NCBI RefSeq assembly: GCF_029168945.1
Contig: NC_083608.1
Coordinates: 18,556,136 to 18,620,135 of the forward strand
Origin: Cannabis sativa
Lineage: Eukaryota; Streptophyta; Magnoliopsida; Rosales; Cannabaceae
Direction: 5' to 3'
DNA: 64,000 nt
Positions 53,345-64,000 of the stretch are shown in pieces. Each line of letters begins with the position of its first letter. The stretch's first letter is position 1. The translations under genes and the position numbers were made by a program. The notes under the pieces are model-generated. The model was given only the letters and a program-made list of their open reading frames with translations. It was not told the origin of the DNA and did not search any database.

Positions 53345-55409
53345 AAACATCTGGAGCAGCAGGAGCAGTCTCATCCGCGACTTTGCTGATGACCTCGTTC
53401 TCGACTTCTTCAGCTTATGCACCCTCGACCTCATCAGGAAGGTTCCCTCCCCCACCTTGGGTCTGAGTAGGCGACATCGCACGAAAAGCCTCGGTCATCT
53501 CAGCAGCTTCTGCCCCAAGAAGAGAGAAGTCGAAGTCTGGAACTTTGGAAAGAGTGGTATAAATATAATCAGACACTGCCTGATCATACTGCTTCTTCCC
53601 ATTCTCTCTCTCAGTCTCCAACTCGCGAGTCATCTCCTCGATCGTCGCCTGCGATTTCTTAACCTCGAGCTCCGCCTGCTCCTTAGCCTTGCTGATTTCT
53701 TCGAGCTCCTTCTCCTTCCTAGCCACTTCTTGCTTCAGCCTTTTTATGTTCTCCTGAAACTGGGCATTTTGCCTCTTCAGCGAGTCGACTTCCTTTGAAG
53801 GAGTAGCAGCAGCTTTTATGAACAGAGTCATCGATCGCGGCCAAATTTCTGCGAGCGCGTAACAAGATCCTCATAAGGAATCTCGGCCAGGAACTTCTCT
53901 TGCATGGCTAGGAATTCGCGAGCTCGGACAGGTGGATCAATTAGGACTTTCTTCCCCTTGTCCTGTGCGGTCTTGGCCAGCTTCTTGGAAGAGTCTGTGG
54001 CAAGGGTAGCCATCGCATCGCTCTTCCTCTTTTGGGCGACAAGCCGCAAAGTCGTCGTTGCTCCACCCTTCGGCTTGATCTTCAGGACAGGTGCGGACTT
54101 CAGAAAAGTCATATCTGCGAAGATAAATGAAAGATAAGTATAAGTCAAACTCTACCTATTAGTTTATAACAAGAGATGAATTACCTGAGATTGGTCGAGG
54201 AGTTTGCTTAGAAAGGCGTTTGTCTATTCGCTCTTGCTGCCTCTCGGATGGTTCTTTGTAAACTGGTTCCCTCTAAAGACTCGCGTTCTCAGGAATCAGT
54301 TGATGTTCTCGCAACTTCGCAGTTGTACACAGTAATCGCCAGTCGCGATCTTGTACCGGAAGGCTCCTGAGGATTTCAGCTGTCTCTCTGCTAGTCGCGT
54401 CAAGTGCCAGTCGAGCTTGTCTATCTGGAAGAACAACAAAGAGCGAGTAAGCAAAAGATCTCAAAAGCAATTCAGAAAATGTCTAAGTTAAAAAAATACG
54501 CGATATACTAGGTCTGCGATTAAAGTCAGTTCTAATCCCAGGGACTTTAAAGACATAAAACCACTTCGATTTCCAATCCCCCATGTTCGACACCATTCCT
54601 TCAACTCCGTTGATCTCAGAAGTCGCCCATTTGCTAAAGCAGTAGAAGCCATTATGAAGACCTACACTCTTTATGTCATAGAAATAGCTGAACTCTTCTA
54701 CTGAGGGGGCCCTATGGACATACTCCATCTACATCGCATAGAAGGCTAGGGCAGTGCGGTAGCTGTTTGGAGTTAGCTGAAAAGGCGATACATCATATCG
54801 CCTACGAATAGCTGCGATGAAGGGATGAAAGGGGACCGATACCCCACACCGAAGGATGGGTATTGAAACTACCACATCCTCTGTGGCAATGATCGCAGGG
54901 TTAGTAAACGGAAGATGCGCTCTCTGAGATGGCTTAGGTCGCTGAAACGCGAGTCGCAGCAAGTTTAACCTCACAAAGGTAGTGAAGTCTGATTTGGAAA
55001 CCCTCGAAATTAAATCCTCACACGCGAAGGGCTCATTCAGCTGGGAATCGTCAACTGAATCTGTCCCACTCCCTTCCGCCTCCTCTTCGTCCTCACCTGA
55101 CTCGCGAACTGGAGTCGTCCATTCATCGTCCATCTCCTCGACCTCTATGTCAGGAGCATGCCTCGAGTGGATAAGGTAGTCACGGGCCGACACCGTGGAC
55201 TCGCTGTCTCGAATGTCGATGGTCCCAGGTTCTGCGAGTTCCTGCACCATCTTTTCAATGTCCACGGAAGACATCGGGCCTAGCTCTATTGGAGCGGCCT
55301 CCTCTTCGGAAAGCGAGGTGGGGAGAAAGCTGTCCTCCTCCTGGTCAACTTCACCGTCGAATGCACGGCCTTGGGAGCCGAGCTGTTGGCTATCCGAAAA
55401 ATCGCTCAT
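53345..55409 (-). pseudogene. Antisense gene in the 3' region of the Tat element
   Basis: ATG at 55407-55409. An acidic N-terminal part is followed by a domain resembling the 'putative gypsy type transposon' family (PF04195-like): PFHPFIAAIRRRYDVSPFQL, then after an in-frame TAG (54729-54731) APSVEEFSYFYDIKSVGLHN and WKSKWFYVFKVPGI. An intron with acceptor TTCTTCCAG ends near 54426. The next block reads LALDATSRETAEILRSLP; another intron ends near 54119 (TTCGCAG). Then come a basic region and, after a one-base shift near 53845, a coiled coil (about 53600-53780). Antisense extra genes are known in Tat-lineage elements; their function is not established. This copy has a stop and two frame breaks. 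Confidence 0.75.
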
Positions 55410-55604
55410 CTGAAAGATAGAAGATCTTTTCAGCGTGATGGATGTGTGAAAAGCAAAGTAAGTGATCTCACCCGCATTAAACTATAAAGTTGCACTCGAT
55501 AGAATGGTCAGCATCCTTGCGAATACTGACCACCCCCTCAATATGCGAGAAGAGATAATACTTTCTTGAGCGAGTAATTCACGCATCCTGGGCCAAGCGA
55601 TATA

Positions 55605-55840
55605 CCTCCAGAAACGGCTGGGAGAAACTCAGTTACTCAAGGGGCATGCGTTCTCGAGCATGACCCTGAAATTACTGAGTTACTCCCACCGTTCCGAGAC
55701 TACCTATCAGCCAAAGAGTACGATCATCTGAGTATCATCGCATATTGCAAATGGCTGGGTGTACCTCAGTATCTCAAGGGGCATATAATCGCATATATGA
55801 CCATTATAATACTGAGATACACCCACCATTTGGAAACAAC
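55605..55840 (+). repeat. Two tandem long hairpins upstream of the antisense gene
   Basis: Unit 1 (about 55615-55695) pairs CTGGGAGAAACTCAGT with ACTGAGTTACTCCCA. Unit 2 (about 55750-55832) pairs GGGTGTACCTCAGTA with TACTGAGATACACCC. Both share CTCAAGGGGCAT in the loop. They lie 200-430 bp before the antisense ATG, in its promoter or leader. Confidence 0.85.
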
Positions 55841-56640
55841 GATTGATACCCTCGCGACTCAACCCACGATATATAAAAATCTTAAAAGATCTAGCCAATA
55901 ATCAGAAGTAAATAAGCTTTGTCAGTGTGCGAGTATTTAAACTGTTCATCCGAATACCCGCGAGTATTCAAAGTATGAAACAGCGCCTATTTAAATATTT
56001 CTTACACAGTATGCGGTTATTCCAATTTACAGGTCATTTTTCATAAGATTACCCAGTTTTTTACCCAAAAAACGTAACCCCATACATATCCCTTACAAAC
56101 ATACATTCCTAAAGAGCCTCGAAATACCAAAACCCAGAAAGTAAAGCATTTTTTCTCCAAACAGAAAACGAAAATGCAATGACTTGAAAACTAACCTTTA
56201 GTTTTGATTTCTGCAATTGCTCTCGATCACCTCTGAGATTGAGAATATTGTAGAAAGAATGGTAGGAATCTGGGCAAAGAATGAAAGTGGGTTTTGAAGT
56301 CTCTGTAATGGAGGGAAAGAGGAAGTTAAGAACAAGAGTGAAAAATGGAAGTTTTGATTCGTATCAAAGGGTTTAAATACCCATATCCCTTATTAATTGG
56401 GATTACGACACGTGGCAACCAGAATGCCTAAGGTCGCCAAATCTAACGGCCAACGATGGCCACGCCTACACAAAAACCGAGGAGTTTTGTGACGTGGCAC
56501 CATAAATGCAATAAAAAGTAATAATTGCAGCCGTCATTTTTTGAAACCCTCGACGGGACAACCAAAAGGTCACCTCCTCGTGACAACCTTTCACCTGTCT
56601 CTCGAGTAATAGTTTCCCTCTGTGACCGCGCCTTTCACAT
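55841..56640 (+). other. Tat 3' noncoding region
   Basis: No gene seen. On the minus strand this is the upstream region of the antisense gene. Confidence 0.4.
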
Positions 56641-56644
56641 CGCG

Positions 56645-56658
56645 AAACTAGGGGCATG
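56645..56658 (+). other. Polypurine tract of the Tat element
   Basis: AAACTAGGGGCATG directly before the 3' LTR. The short G run fits the lineage, but it is not a pure purine tract. Confidence 0.5.
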
Positions 56659-57529
56659 TGTTATGGTGAGATTTCTCTCACCTAGAAACTCGAGACAAGA
56701 CTCCTATTTAAAGGACACGTATATTCAGATTTCAATGAAAGCTGAATTGTCCATGAGAGACTCCTCGAAGTTTGAACCTCGCCGGGATAAAGCCAGCGAG
56801 ATCTTGCGAGTACGACCAAAGTCGGATCGCGTAACTGTAATTCGCGTTATGAAGGATGAGAGAATGGATCCAACTCGCATTTGTCGGGACATATGCGAAG
56901 TATCCTCTCTATACTTCTGCGAAAGCATAGAGATCAACCCTCTATGGTGCGATTTGGTCCCAACGACCCAATAGCCTTGATAAACCGATATAGACTCGCG
57001 TGTCTAGGTTCTATCAGCTCGATATGCGATGTCTACAGGAGGCGATTGCTTAAGGACTCAGACAGTCCAAACGTAATGATAACCCTGCGAGCTCAACAAC
57101 GGAACATGAACAGTCAACTCGTGGGTGCGGAAGACGCATACGTTGATGAACTCAGTAACTGTCACCCATTTATTAATGTTAACGTTGTTTAGGTTCAATT
57201 ATTGCAATTCAATATGTAAATAAGGGATTAATAATGAATGAGATCCTTATGTAACCGATTGGATGCCTGCTTTGTATATAAAGGAGTGATCCACCATGAA
57301 ATGGCACCTACGAATCCTTTGCTACAGTGGACTAAGCAGAACACAATCTGACTGAACCACTATAATTCTTTGTCTTATTGATATTTTCCAGCTTTGTTTT
57401 TTGTTCTCGCATTCCCAGTCGAGTACTCGCCATTCTAGGTCGAATACTCGCACTTGTCGTTTCTCTGAAAATTCTCTTTTATATTAATTAAATAATATAT
57501 TTTGGTGTTGCGAAATTCACTCGGCAACA
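56659..57529 (+). repeat. 3' LTR of the Tat element
   Basis: Nearly identical to 46045-46907. It ends TCGGCAACA and has a short extra block near 57430 that the 5' LTR lacks. Confidence 0.97.
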
Positions 57530-58507
57530 AGAAAGTTTGGCTTTCTACTTTCAAAAATCAAATGGCACAACATTGGAATGGTAGGTTTCCAGTTACAATT
57601 ACGGAGTCCTCGGATATGTTCTCACTTAGTTTTGGTTGTGCTGGAGATAAGGCTCGTGTCCTTCTTAAGGAGCCATATCATTTCAAAACCACCATATTGT
57701 GTTGCACTCTCCTCTGCTAGGCCAGAATATTCACTCGGGCACACTCATTTCCACTCTTTTCTGGGTGTAGATTTATAGGCTTCCATTTCTTAGCAAAACT
57801 AAGGGACTTGCTAAAGCCCTTGGTAACATTATTGGTGAATATGTGGATGTCTATGAGGATTCTCTTAATGAGGGGTGGAGGCCTTTCCTGCGTGTTCGGG
57901 TTAAAATTGATACCACAAAGCCTTTATTGAGGGGCCGAATGATCACTCTTCAGCAAGCACAGGAGAAGTTTTGGGTAGAATTTCGTTATGAAAGATTGCC
58001 TGAATATTGTATGGAGTGTGGGCGGTTGGGACACCCTTTTAATAAGTGTTCCATTTATCTGGAAAAGTTAGACAATGGCATAGAGCCCGACTTAGAATAT
58101 AGGCCAACTATGAAGGGAACTTCTCTACTGATTTCAAGTTATGACAAATATCGTACAAATTTTCCAAAGGGTGATGCTTGGCCACTGCTAACCCGCCTAG
58201 CCAAAAACTCCCTTATTTCTGTTCCAAGTTTGAAACTCAGAGATTCTCCTCAACCAAGTCCACTGCTAACGGGAGAGTCTTCACAAATCAATGCCATCTC
58301 CTCTAATCCCCATGTCACATCTACAACTTCTGCTGCATTATCCCATTTTCATAATTTTCTAATGGGCGGTTCCAACATTACCACTGCTACTAATGTTCAT
58401 AAACCAGCAGGTTTCTCTACCAATGCAAATGCTCAAAATGCAACAATTTCCTAGTTCACTTCACTAACAGATTGTACACTTTCAATGATGACTTCCCATG
58501 TTGCAAT

Positions 58508-60358
58508 TGCTAGAAATTATTTTACCAGGATCTAGATTTACTAACAAGTATGTTTGATTAACACCCTAATATGAATTTTAAAATAATGAAAATAAACACA
58601 TAAAAAGTTTAGAAAACCTTACAGTGGGTGCAGCGGAATATTATGACTCTTTCCATTCAGATCTCTAGCCCTTGATTCCTTTCTGTAGCAGAGCATAATC
58701 AAGATTTGAATCTGGATCTTCTTTTCTCCTTCTTTGATGCAGATTTCCATAGTCTTACATACTATGATTGAGGTACCACTTGATGTGTGTGGGCACTACT
58801 CATTCACTCATGGGTTTCGAAATAGAAGAGAAGAAAAGAGAGAGAAAGTGGCATGTGGCTTTTCTATGAAGGAAACAATGTGTGAAGTTGTGAGTTTCCT
58901 AAAGCCAACACTTTCTATTTATAGAATTCCTTCTAGGTTTAGGTTAGAATTGTATGGCATTAAAATAATGAAAACTATAAATGGTAATTGCTATGCATAA
59001 TGGGCGGCCAAACAAGGGATATTGGGCCTCACTTTGCAACTTTCCCATTTTGTTATTTTTCATTCCCATTTTCTCAAAAATGCCAATTTTTCAATTTAAC
59101 CATTTAAAATGCCAATTCTAATTATTTAATAACTTGAAAATAATTATTAAATAATATTTCCATTTAATATATTTATTAATTTAGACATATAAAGTCTCTT
59201 AATCAATAAATAAACCTAAAATCTCTTTTCTTTACAATTTCGCCCCTGCTTAGTGAAAATTCATAAAGTAGACATAGTCTAACTTTTAGAATTATAATTG
59301 ATTAATCAAAATCAATTAACTGAGTCTTACAAGCAGTATGGTCTCAACTAGTATGAGGACCATGGGTCTATATAACCGAGCTTCCAATAAGTCGAACCGA
59401 ATTTACCAAGTAAATTCCCTAACTTATTAATTCCTCATTAAATCCACACTTAGAACTTGGAATTGCACTCTCAGTCATATAGAACGCTCTATATGTTCCA
59501 CGATATAGACACGTCATTAGTTATCCATTGTTATAACCCTAATGTGATCAATGATCCTCTATATAGATGATTTACACTGTAAAGGGATTAAATTACCGTA
59601 ACACCCTACAATGTATTTTATCCTTAAAACACTTAACCCTGTATAAATGATATTTCAGCTAAGTGAAATGAGATCTCCACCATTTATTTTCGTTTGGTTA
59701 AGCTCGAAGGAAATCATCCTTTACTTTCTATTCGCCAGATAGAAGCTATAGATTCCATATTTATGTTAGCGCTCCCACTCAATTGCACTACCGTGTTCCC
59801 AAAATGTACGTATTACCCTGACCCAAAAGTAGGCTTAACTAACAAATCAAAGAACACGAATAACACTCTTGAGATTGAACCTAACCATATCAGGATTAAG
59901 ATCATTTGATCTAGGATCAACAGGTGATATTGAATTGAATAGATATTACAGTAATTTTTAATATATCTAATCAAAGTTCAATATCGGTCCCTTCTGATGT
60001 ATACTCCATACATCCGATACTGGTAAACTTTGCCAATGTCCTGGAAAGGACATAACACTTTTCCAAGGTGTAAGAATACCTATCGCTGATTATACCATGT
60101 CAGTCTAAATCCAGTGTTCTGACAAATCAAGAAATAAACTTTTGAACATATAATTAAGATTATATTCCACTGTGCTGACAACACTATAATCTTAACAAAT
60201 TCATATGTTCTGGACTTAAAAAAAATTCATACATTATATACATATAATCATGAAATAAATCATGTGAACCATGCAACATAAAATGTTATTTCTGATCTTT
60301 ATTAATAAGTAAATCTGATTATATGAAATGAGTTTTATTTAGGGCATAAAACCCAACA
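58508..60358 (-). mobile_element. Solo LTR of the copia family seen at the window start
   Basis: In minus orientation it runs TGTTGGGTTTTATGCCC...AATAATTTCTAGCA. It is flanked by GCAAT (58503-58507) and ACAAT (60359-60363), a 5-bp duplication with one change. Its end (58508-58740) matches 1-253 in reverse complement. No internal sequence remains. It interrupts LINE ORF1; the small open frames inside (58734, 59694) are not genes. Confidence 0.88.
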
Positions 60359-60840
60359 ACAATAACAAACAAAAATCCACATCTGGCTGCAATGAATTGC
60401 GCCTCCACACAATCTCATACCAGTGAAGTCTTTTCGGATTTGTCTGGAGTCTTTACTCCATTTGCTGTTATGAATAATGACCCAAGTGTTTATGCTACTT
60501 ATCCTCGAGCAAACAATTCTCTCCATAGCAATAAAACTGGCCAACTCCACACTCCAATTCTTTCCAAGACTTCTCATTTACCACAGTCAATTGTTGCTTC
60601 TGGTGTTGAACAACAAGGGGGCAAGGAAAATTTGTCTCCAAATCGCCTTTCCAAAAGGCACTCGGAGGGCATTAACTTGAAGCAAACTCTGAAACGATGG
60701 AGGGGTAACCAAACTCAGTTGTTCTTTTCTCCTTTGTCAGTTGAAAATGAACCTCACCTCGAAGTTTCTATGAACGATATAGATTCTACAGGTGCAAATG
60801 ACAACGACGCGAAGTCTGAGTTTCAGCTCCGCGACCAGCC

Positions 60841-61767
60841 ATGAAAATCATAAGTTGGAACTCTCGTGGTTTGGGGAACCCGAGTGCTTTCCGACATCTC
60901 AAATTGCTTGTCAAAGAGCAATCCCCAAGTGGGTTGTTTGTTATGGAAACAAAATTAGGTCCTAATTCTATTTCTCACTTTCGTAGTTCTTTATGTTTTA
61001 ATAATGGACTTGAAGTCCTTCGTGTTGGTCTTAGTGGAGGTCTAATGTTACTTTGGAAAGATGATGTAGATGTAACCCTCTTAAATTATAATATGAATAT
61101 TTTTGATTGTTACATGGCTTGTGGATATGGTCTTACTTGGCACTTTACTGATTTTTATGGTGCCCCGGCTGCTCATAATCGTCTCCATACTTGGACTTTA
61201 TTAGAGAGATTAAAAGATGTTGCACCTTTATTGCCTTGGTTAGTAATTGGAGACTTTAATGAAATCCTTTCCAATCAATATAAATCGGGTGGAGCTTTGC
61301 GTAATGAGGCTCAAATGGCCAAATTTAGACATGTCCTTGATCGCTGCCATCTTAACGAGCAAGCTTTTAAAGGTGATCAGTTCACATGGATTAAAGGAAG
61401 GCACTCAGTTGACACAATAAAAGAACGATTAGATTGGTGTTTTGCAAATACTTTGTGGGGGGATACGTTCCAACCAATTACTACTCAACACCTTGACTAT
61501 TACTGTTCGGATCATCGTGCAATAGCAGTCCAAATTTTGCCTATAAACTCTACACACCAGCAGCAGGAGCGGAAAAAACGCACCAGGTTTCGCTTTGAAA
61601 AGATTTGGTTACAAGAGGAGGAAGCTATAAACTTGATTCAAAAAAATTGGCACCAAGTTACAACCGAGAATGTGGCTGCTGTTTTTGTAAATAATCTTCA
61701 ACGGTGTGCTGACTCTCTTCAACAATGGCACCAGCAGAAATTTAGCAGCTTTAAAAAGAACATGTAA
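60841..61767 (+). pseudogene. LINE ORF2, endonuclease domain only
   Basis: The ATG overlaps the ORF1 stop as ATGA (60841-60844). The 308-residue frame is an apurinic-type endonuclease: IISWNSRGLGNP at the start, FVMETKL, DFYGAPAAHNR, VIGDFNEIL, KERLDWCFAN and CSDHRAIA, in the order expected for L1 endonucleases, and these catalytic-region residues are all present. The frame ends at TAA 61765-61767, where the linker to reverse transcriptase should begin, so about 1000 residues of a normal ORF2 are missing. Confidence 0.88.
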
Positions 61768-62741
61768 AGACCGCTTAGTTTAATTTGGAAATTAGCAGTT
61801 AATTATGCTTGATTATGGATCTAAAAACATTAGATGTGATCTAATGAACAGCCTGTGATACTATGTAGTTGGTGATTGGTGTTGTGAAAATAAAAATAAA
61901 AAAAATCAATGTTACTATAATTTTTTGGTCGAGGAATGCTACCTTCTTGAATATCAACATATTTATTTGGAATAATCACTTATTTGTGTGTAGGTATCCA
62001 AAAGAGAGATATGAACACATACACACACATTTAAATTTAATATACAAGTCTCTCTTCTTTTCTCCTGACAAAATTTGTACCTGTCCATGGGATATTCTGC
62101 TTCCATTGATACGTTACTTGTTTTTTTGTTGTTAATATTTATTCCAAATGTTACTTATATATATATATATATATATATGAAGGAATATATATATATATAT
62201 ATATATATTTCATATTGCCCAATTTTTGAAGGAATATTTCATTTGAGGCCGGCTGACATTGTTTATCTGAAAGATAAATAACTTGAGGATCTTGATTTGA
62301 TCACTAATTCACATCATCACTTGTTTGCCAAAATAGTTAGGAAGTAAGTCTACGCTCACACATACATATATGAATCATTAATATAACATGAATATTTATT
62401 AACCCCATTTACTGATTCTTGTGAGACGTATCATTTTAACTTGTTTTGACGTATTGTTGTTAGGCACTAGGATTAGTAGGGTGTGCTAGCATATAGTAAA
62501 TAAAAAGGCTATTTGAGTCTTTTTTTGGGAGAGTAGTTTTGAGTGAGAAATTACTATATATAGGTGAGTAGGAGAGTAGAGAAGGTATGTGTATTGAGTA
62601 ATTCTCTCTTTGCATTAAAGGAGCCTAAGGGCTCCCTTGAGGTTATAATCGGCTTTCCTATATTCAATATAATTTTCCTACTGTTTTCCTTCTGGTTTAT
62701 TGGTTTTTTTGATTTTGATTACTTGGTTCTCATCAATTGTC
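61768..62741 (+). other. Spacer downstream of the LINE
   Basis: Contains a TA palindrome block at about 62155-62209. A stretch at about 62214-62343 translates to FHLRPADIVYLKDK, stop, LEDLDLITNSHHHLFAKIVRK and is followed by GTAAGT, so it looks like an old exon with a donor site. I do not recognise the protein. Confidence 0.4.
62155..62209 (+). repeat. TA microsatellite, two runs
   Basis: Two TA runs of about 22 and 24 bp separated by GAAGGAA. Confidence 0.9.
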
Positions 62742-63108
62742 TATTATTTTAACGGTTAGTAACAATGATAGTATATCAGGTGTTTTTTTGGCTACATGAA
62801 CTTTGTAATTTTTCTATCAATGTGCCAGATATTTTAGAAATTGGCTGGGGTCAGAATGAGAATGTGTATGTATTGGGGTGATGGTGGGATTGAAATGAAT
62901 GTTGGGGTTTATATCGCGTTTGATATATGATTTGAAAATATTATTTTTATTTGTAATTTTTTTTAATATTTTAATACGACATTATAATACCAAATTTAGT
63001 ATTGTATAAAAGTAGTACTATACAACTCAATACAATATGCCATTTAAACATGTCCTGAGGGACTACTTTTTCTCTCTAATTCGGATTCTTGTTCAGGCAT
63101 TCTAACTT
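62742..63108 (+). repeat. Inverted duplicate of 22993-23359
   Basis: Same 367 bp length as its partner, in reverse complement, with few differences (for example the GCGTCAGAATGAG-type site and one or two bases in poly-A runs). It ends exactly where an LTR begins at 63109, so the duplicated block may have continued further. Confidence 0.9.
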
Positions 63109-64000
63109 TGTAACGCCCTAATGCTAAGGCACACTACAGTGCTTTTTCGATTAAAATGCAATCTTTGCTAATCAAAGAATTTTCTCGAAAAACGTGTCAA
63201 ATTAAAACTTTTGCATTAAATATTAAACTTTGTAATATAATAAAATATTTACAAGTGTCGGGATCTCGTTTTCAAACTTTGTAAAATTTACTTTTTAAAA
63301 TATACATTCCAAAATACACAATTTACTAGTCACACAGCGACTTTCAAAATACAACTCCCAGATGTCCCGAGACCGAACACTTCAGGTCGTGCTGCTTGAC
63401 ATGTACAATCCCATCTGAGCTCGGGTTCACTCCTGTTCAGTCGTAGCCTTTCCTTTACCTACACATGAAAGTAGAACTGTGAGTCGACAGACTCAGTAAG
63501 AAATGCATATAACATATCATATAATTTCTGACTTGTAAATAGGCGCCCATACACCTATTTACAGAGCTTAACAGATGAGTATGAACGTTCAAACTACTTG
63601 TGCTATTGACCATGATATCACTCTTACCAGCTTTATAATCGAGCTGTAGGACCGGCACTATGTTCGCGCCGCTATGATAGCGTCAACAACACCTAAAAGT
63701 ATAATTGGCCATGATATCACTCTTAACCAGTACGATGCATGTACTGCTGAACCGACACGATGGTTGTGTCGCTATGATAGTACCAATTCATACTTTCAGG
63801 GGAGAATATCACTCTTAACCAGTACGATGCCTGTACTGCTGAACCGACACAATGATTGTGTCGCTATGATATCACTCGAACATATACAATGATACAAACA
63901 ACATGCATATATATCATACATATACATACACACAGATAATCACATCACACATTATACACAGTTCTTACCTGTTTTCCGAATTCAAGTGTGTTGGCTGATC
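63109..64000 (-). mobile_element. Start of an LTR element leaving the window, hairpin-rich
   Basis: Begins TGTAACGCCCTAATGC, which in reverse complement matches the GGGCGTTACA end style of the solo LTR at 1769-4665, so the LTR is in minus orientation. Its order of blocks (a promoter-like part with CATGTACAATCCCATCTGAG and CCTTTCCTTTACC near 63400-63460) resembles 4290-4400 in reverse. Tandem units of about 98 bp with hairpins lie at 63610-63880. The end and the internal part are not in the window. Confidence 0.65.
63610..63880 (+). repeat. Tandem units with hairpins in the last LTR
   Basis: ATATCACTCTTAACCAGTAC is found at about 63714 and 63807 with near-identical following sequence, and a diverged copy starts at about 63612. 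Each unit contains CAGTAC...GTACTG and CGACAC...GTGTCG stems. Confidence 0.85.

Larger units (their letters stand above)
46045..57529 (+). mobile_element. Ty3/gypsy Tat-lineage retrotransposon, nearly complete and young
   Basis: LTRs are at 46045-46907 and 56659-57529, flanked by AGAAA at 46040-46044 and 57530-57534. A PBS-like TGGCGCCGTCTGTGGGAA follows the 5' LTR. Order: gag, protease, reverse transcriptase, RNase H and integrase on the plus strand, then a long 3' region with an antisense gene, a polypurine tract and the 3' LTR. By eye the LTRs differ at fewer than ten single bases plus a short insertion (CGCCATTCT-like, near 57430), so the insertion is recent. Two single-base frame changes interrupt pol. 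Confidence 0.97.
45898..60844 (+). pseudogene. LINE ORF1 (DUF4283 and CCHC protein), in three pieces
   Basis: The ATG at 45898 starts MDPYTNKMKEPMNLTEDEES. The frame is cut after LTNK by the Tat insertion and resumes at 57535 with VWLSTFKNQMAQHWNGRF (the DUF4283 nucleic-acid-binding region). A one-base shift follows near 57680. A TAG at 57768-57770 stands where Gln is expected, then the frame runs on through GEYVDVYEDSLNEGW to a CX2CX4HX4C knuckle (CMECGRLGHPFNKC, about 58010-58055). Another TAG at 58452-58454 also fits a former Gln. After the solo LTR the same frame continues from 60364 to TGA at 60844. ORF1 proteins bind LINE RNA; this copy is dead. Confidence 0.82.
45700..61767 (+). mobile_element. 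L1-type LINE, 3'-truncated, split by two LTR insertions
   Basis: LINE parts are about 45700-46044, 57535-58507 and 60364-61767. ORF1 (DUF4283 type plus zinc knuckle) and the endonuclease end of ORF2 are present; reverse transcriptase and the poly-A tail are missing. The Tat element 46045-57529 (TSD AGAAA) and the solo copia LTR 58508-60358 inserted into ORF1; removing both, with one duplication each, gives a single ORF1 reading direction. The 5' start is placed near 45700 by composition only. Confidence 0.8.

Overview
The window is nuclear DNA of a flowering plant, most likely a eudicot. The evidence is a strongly AT-rich background, GT-AG introns, plant transposon lineages (Ty1/copia, Ty3/gypsy Tat, an L1-type LINE, hAT MITE, Ulp1-carrying MULE) and one typical plant ALMT gene. 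No species can be fixed from the sequence alone. Only two host genes look intact, and transposable elements make up most of the rest, nested up to three deep.

Layout. 1-6.7 kb: a Ty1/copia deletion derivative whose gag/RNase H fusion is split by a solo Ty3-type LTR (1769-4665, TSD CTTTA). 6.8-8.3 kb: a Tat gag pseudogene and a GAA/GGA microsatellite. 9.4-11.5 kb (minus): an intact six-exon ALMT anion-channel gene with a TATA box. 11.7-22.1 kb: accessory DNA with a GA microsatellite, foldback element A, LTR fragments, a copia gag relic and a hAT-type MITE (21478-22107, TSD CTCAAATG). 22.6-22.9 kb (minus): a small single-pass membrane-protein gene. 25906-44342: a MULE of the Ulp1-carrying type with a 9-bp TSD (TTTAATGTA), a decayed DUF1985-Ulp1 gene on the plus strand and a convergent decayed transposase on the minus strand. 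A minus-strand copia element (31153-40125, TSD CATTC) sits inside it, and that element carries foldback elements B and C. 45.7-61.8 kb: an L1-type LINE split by a recent Tat element (46045-57529, TSD AGAAA) and by a solo copia LTR (58508-60358). 62742-63108: an inverted copy of the DNA upstream of the small membrane-protein gene. 63109 to the end: another hairpin-rich LTR that leaves the window.

How the parts relate. The nesting order gives relative ages: the MULE is older than the copia element, which is older than foldbacks B and C; the LINE is older than the Tat element and the solo LTR. Many nonsense codons in the older elements look like G:C to A:T changes (TGG to TGA/TAG, CAG to TAG), as expected after long cytosine methylation. 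The two most unusual signals are a 10-bp palindromic motif, AAACYRGTTT, scattered through the noncoding parts of the MULE but not its nested insertions, and a foldback family (terminus GGGAAATTTGA, 8-bp TSDs) with three copies whose arms carry different interior sequence.
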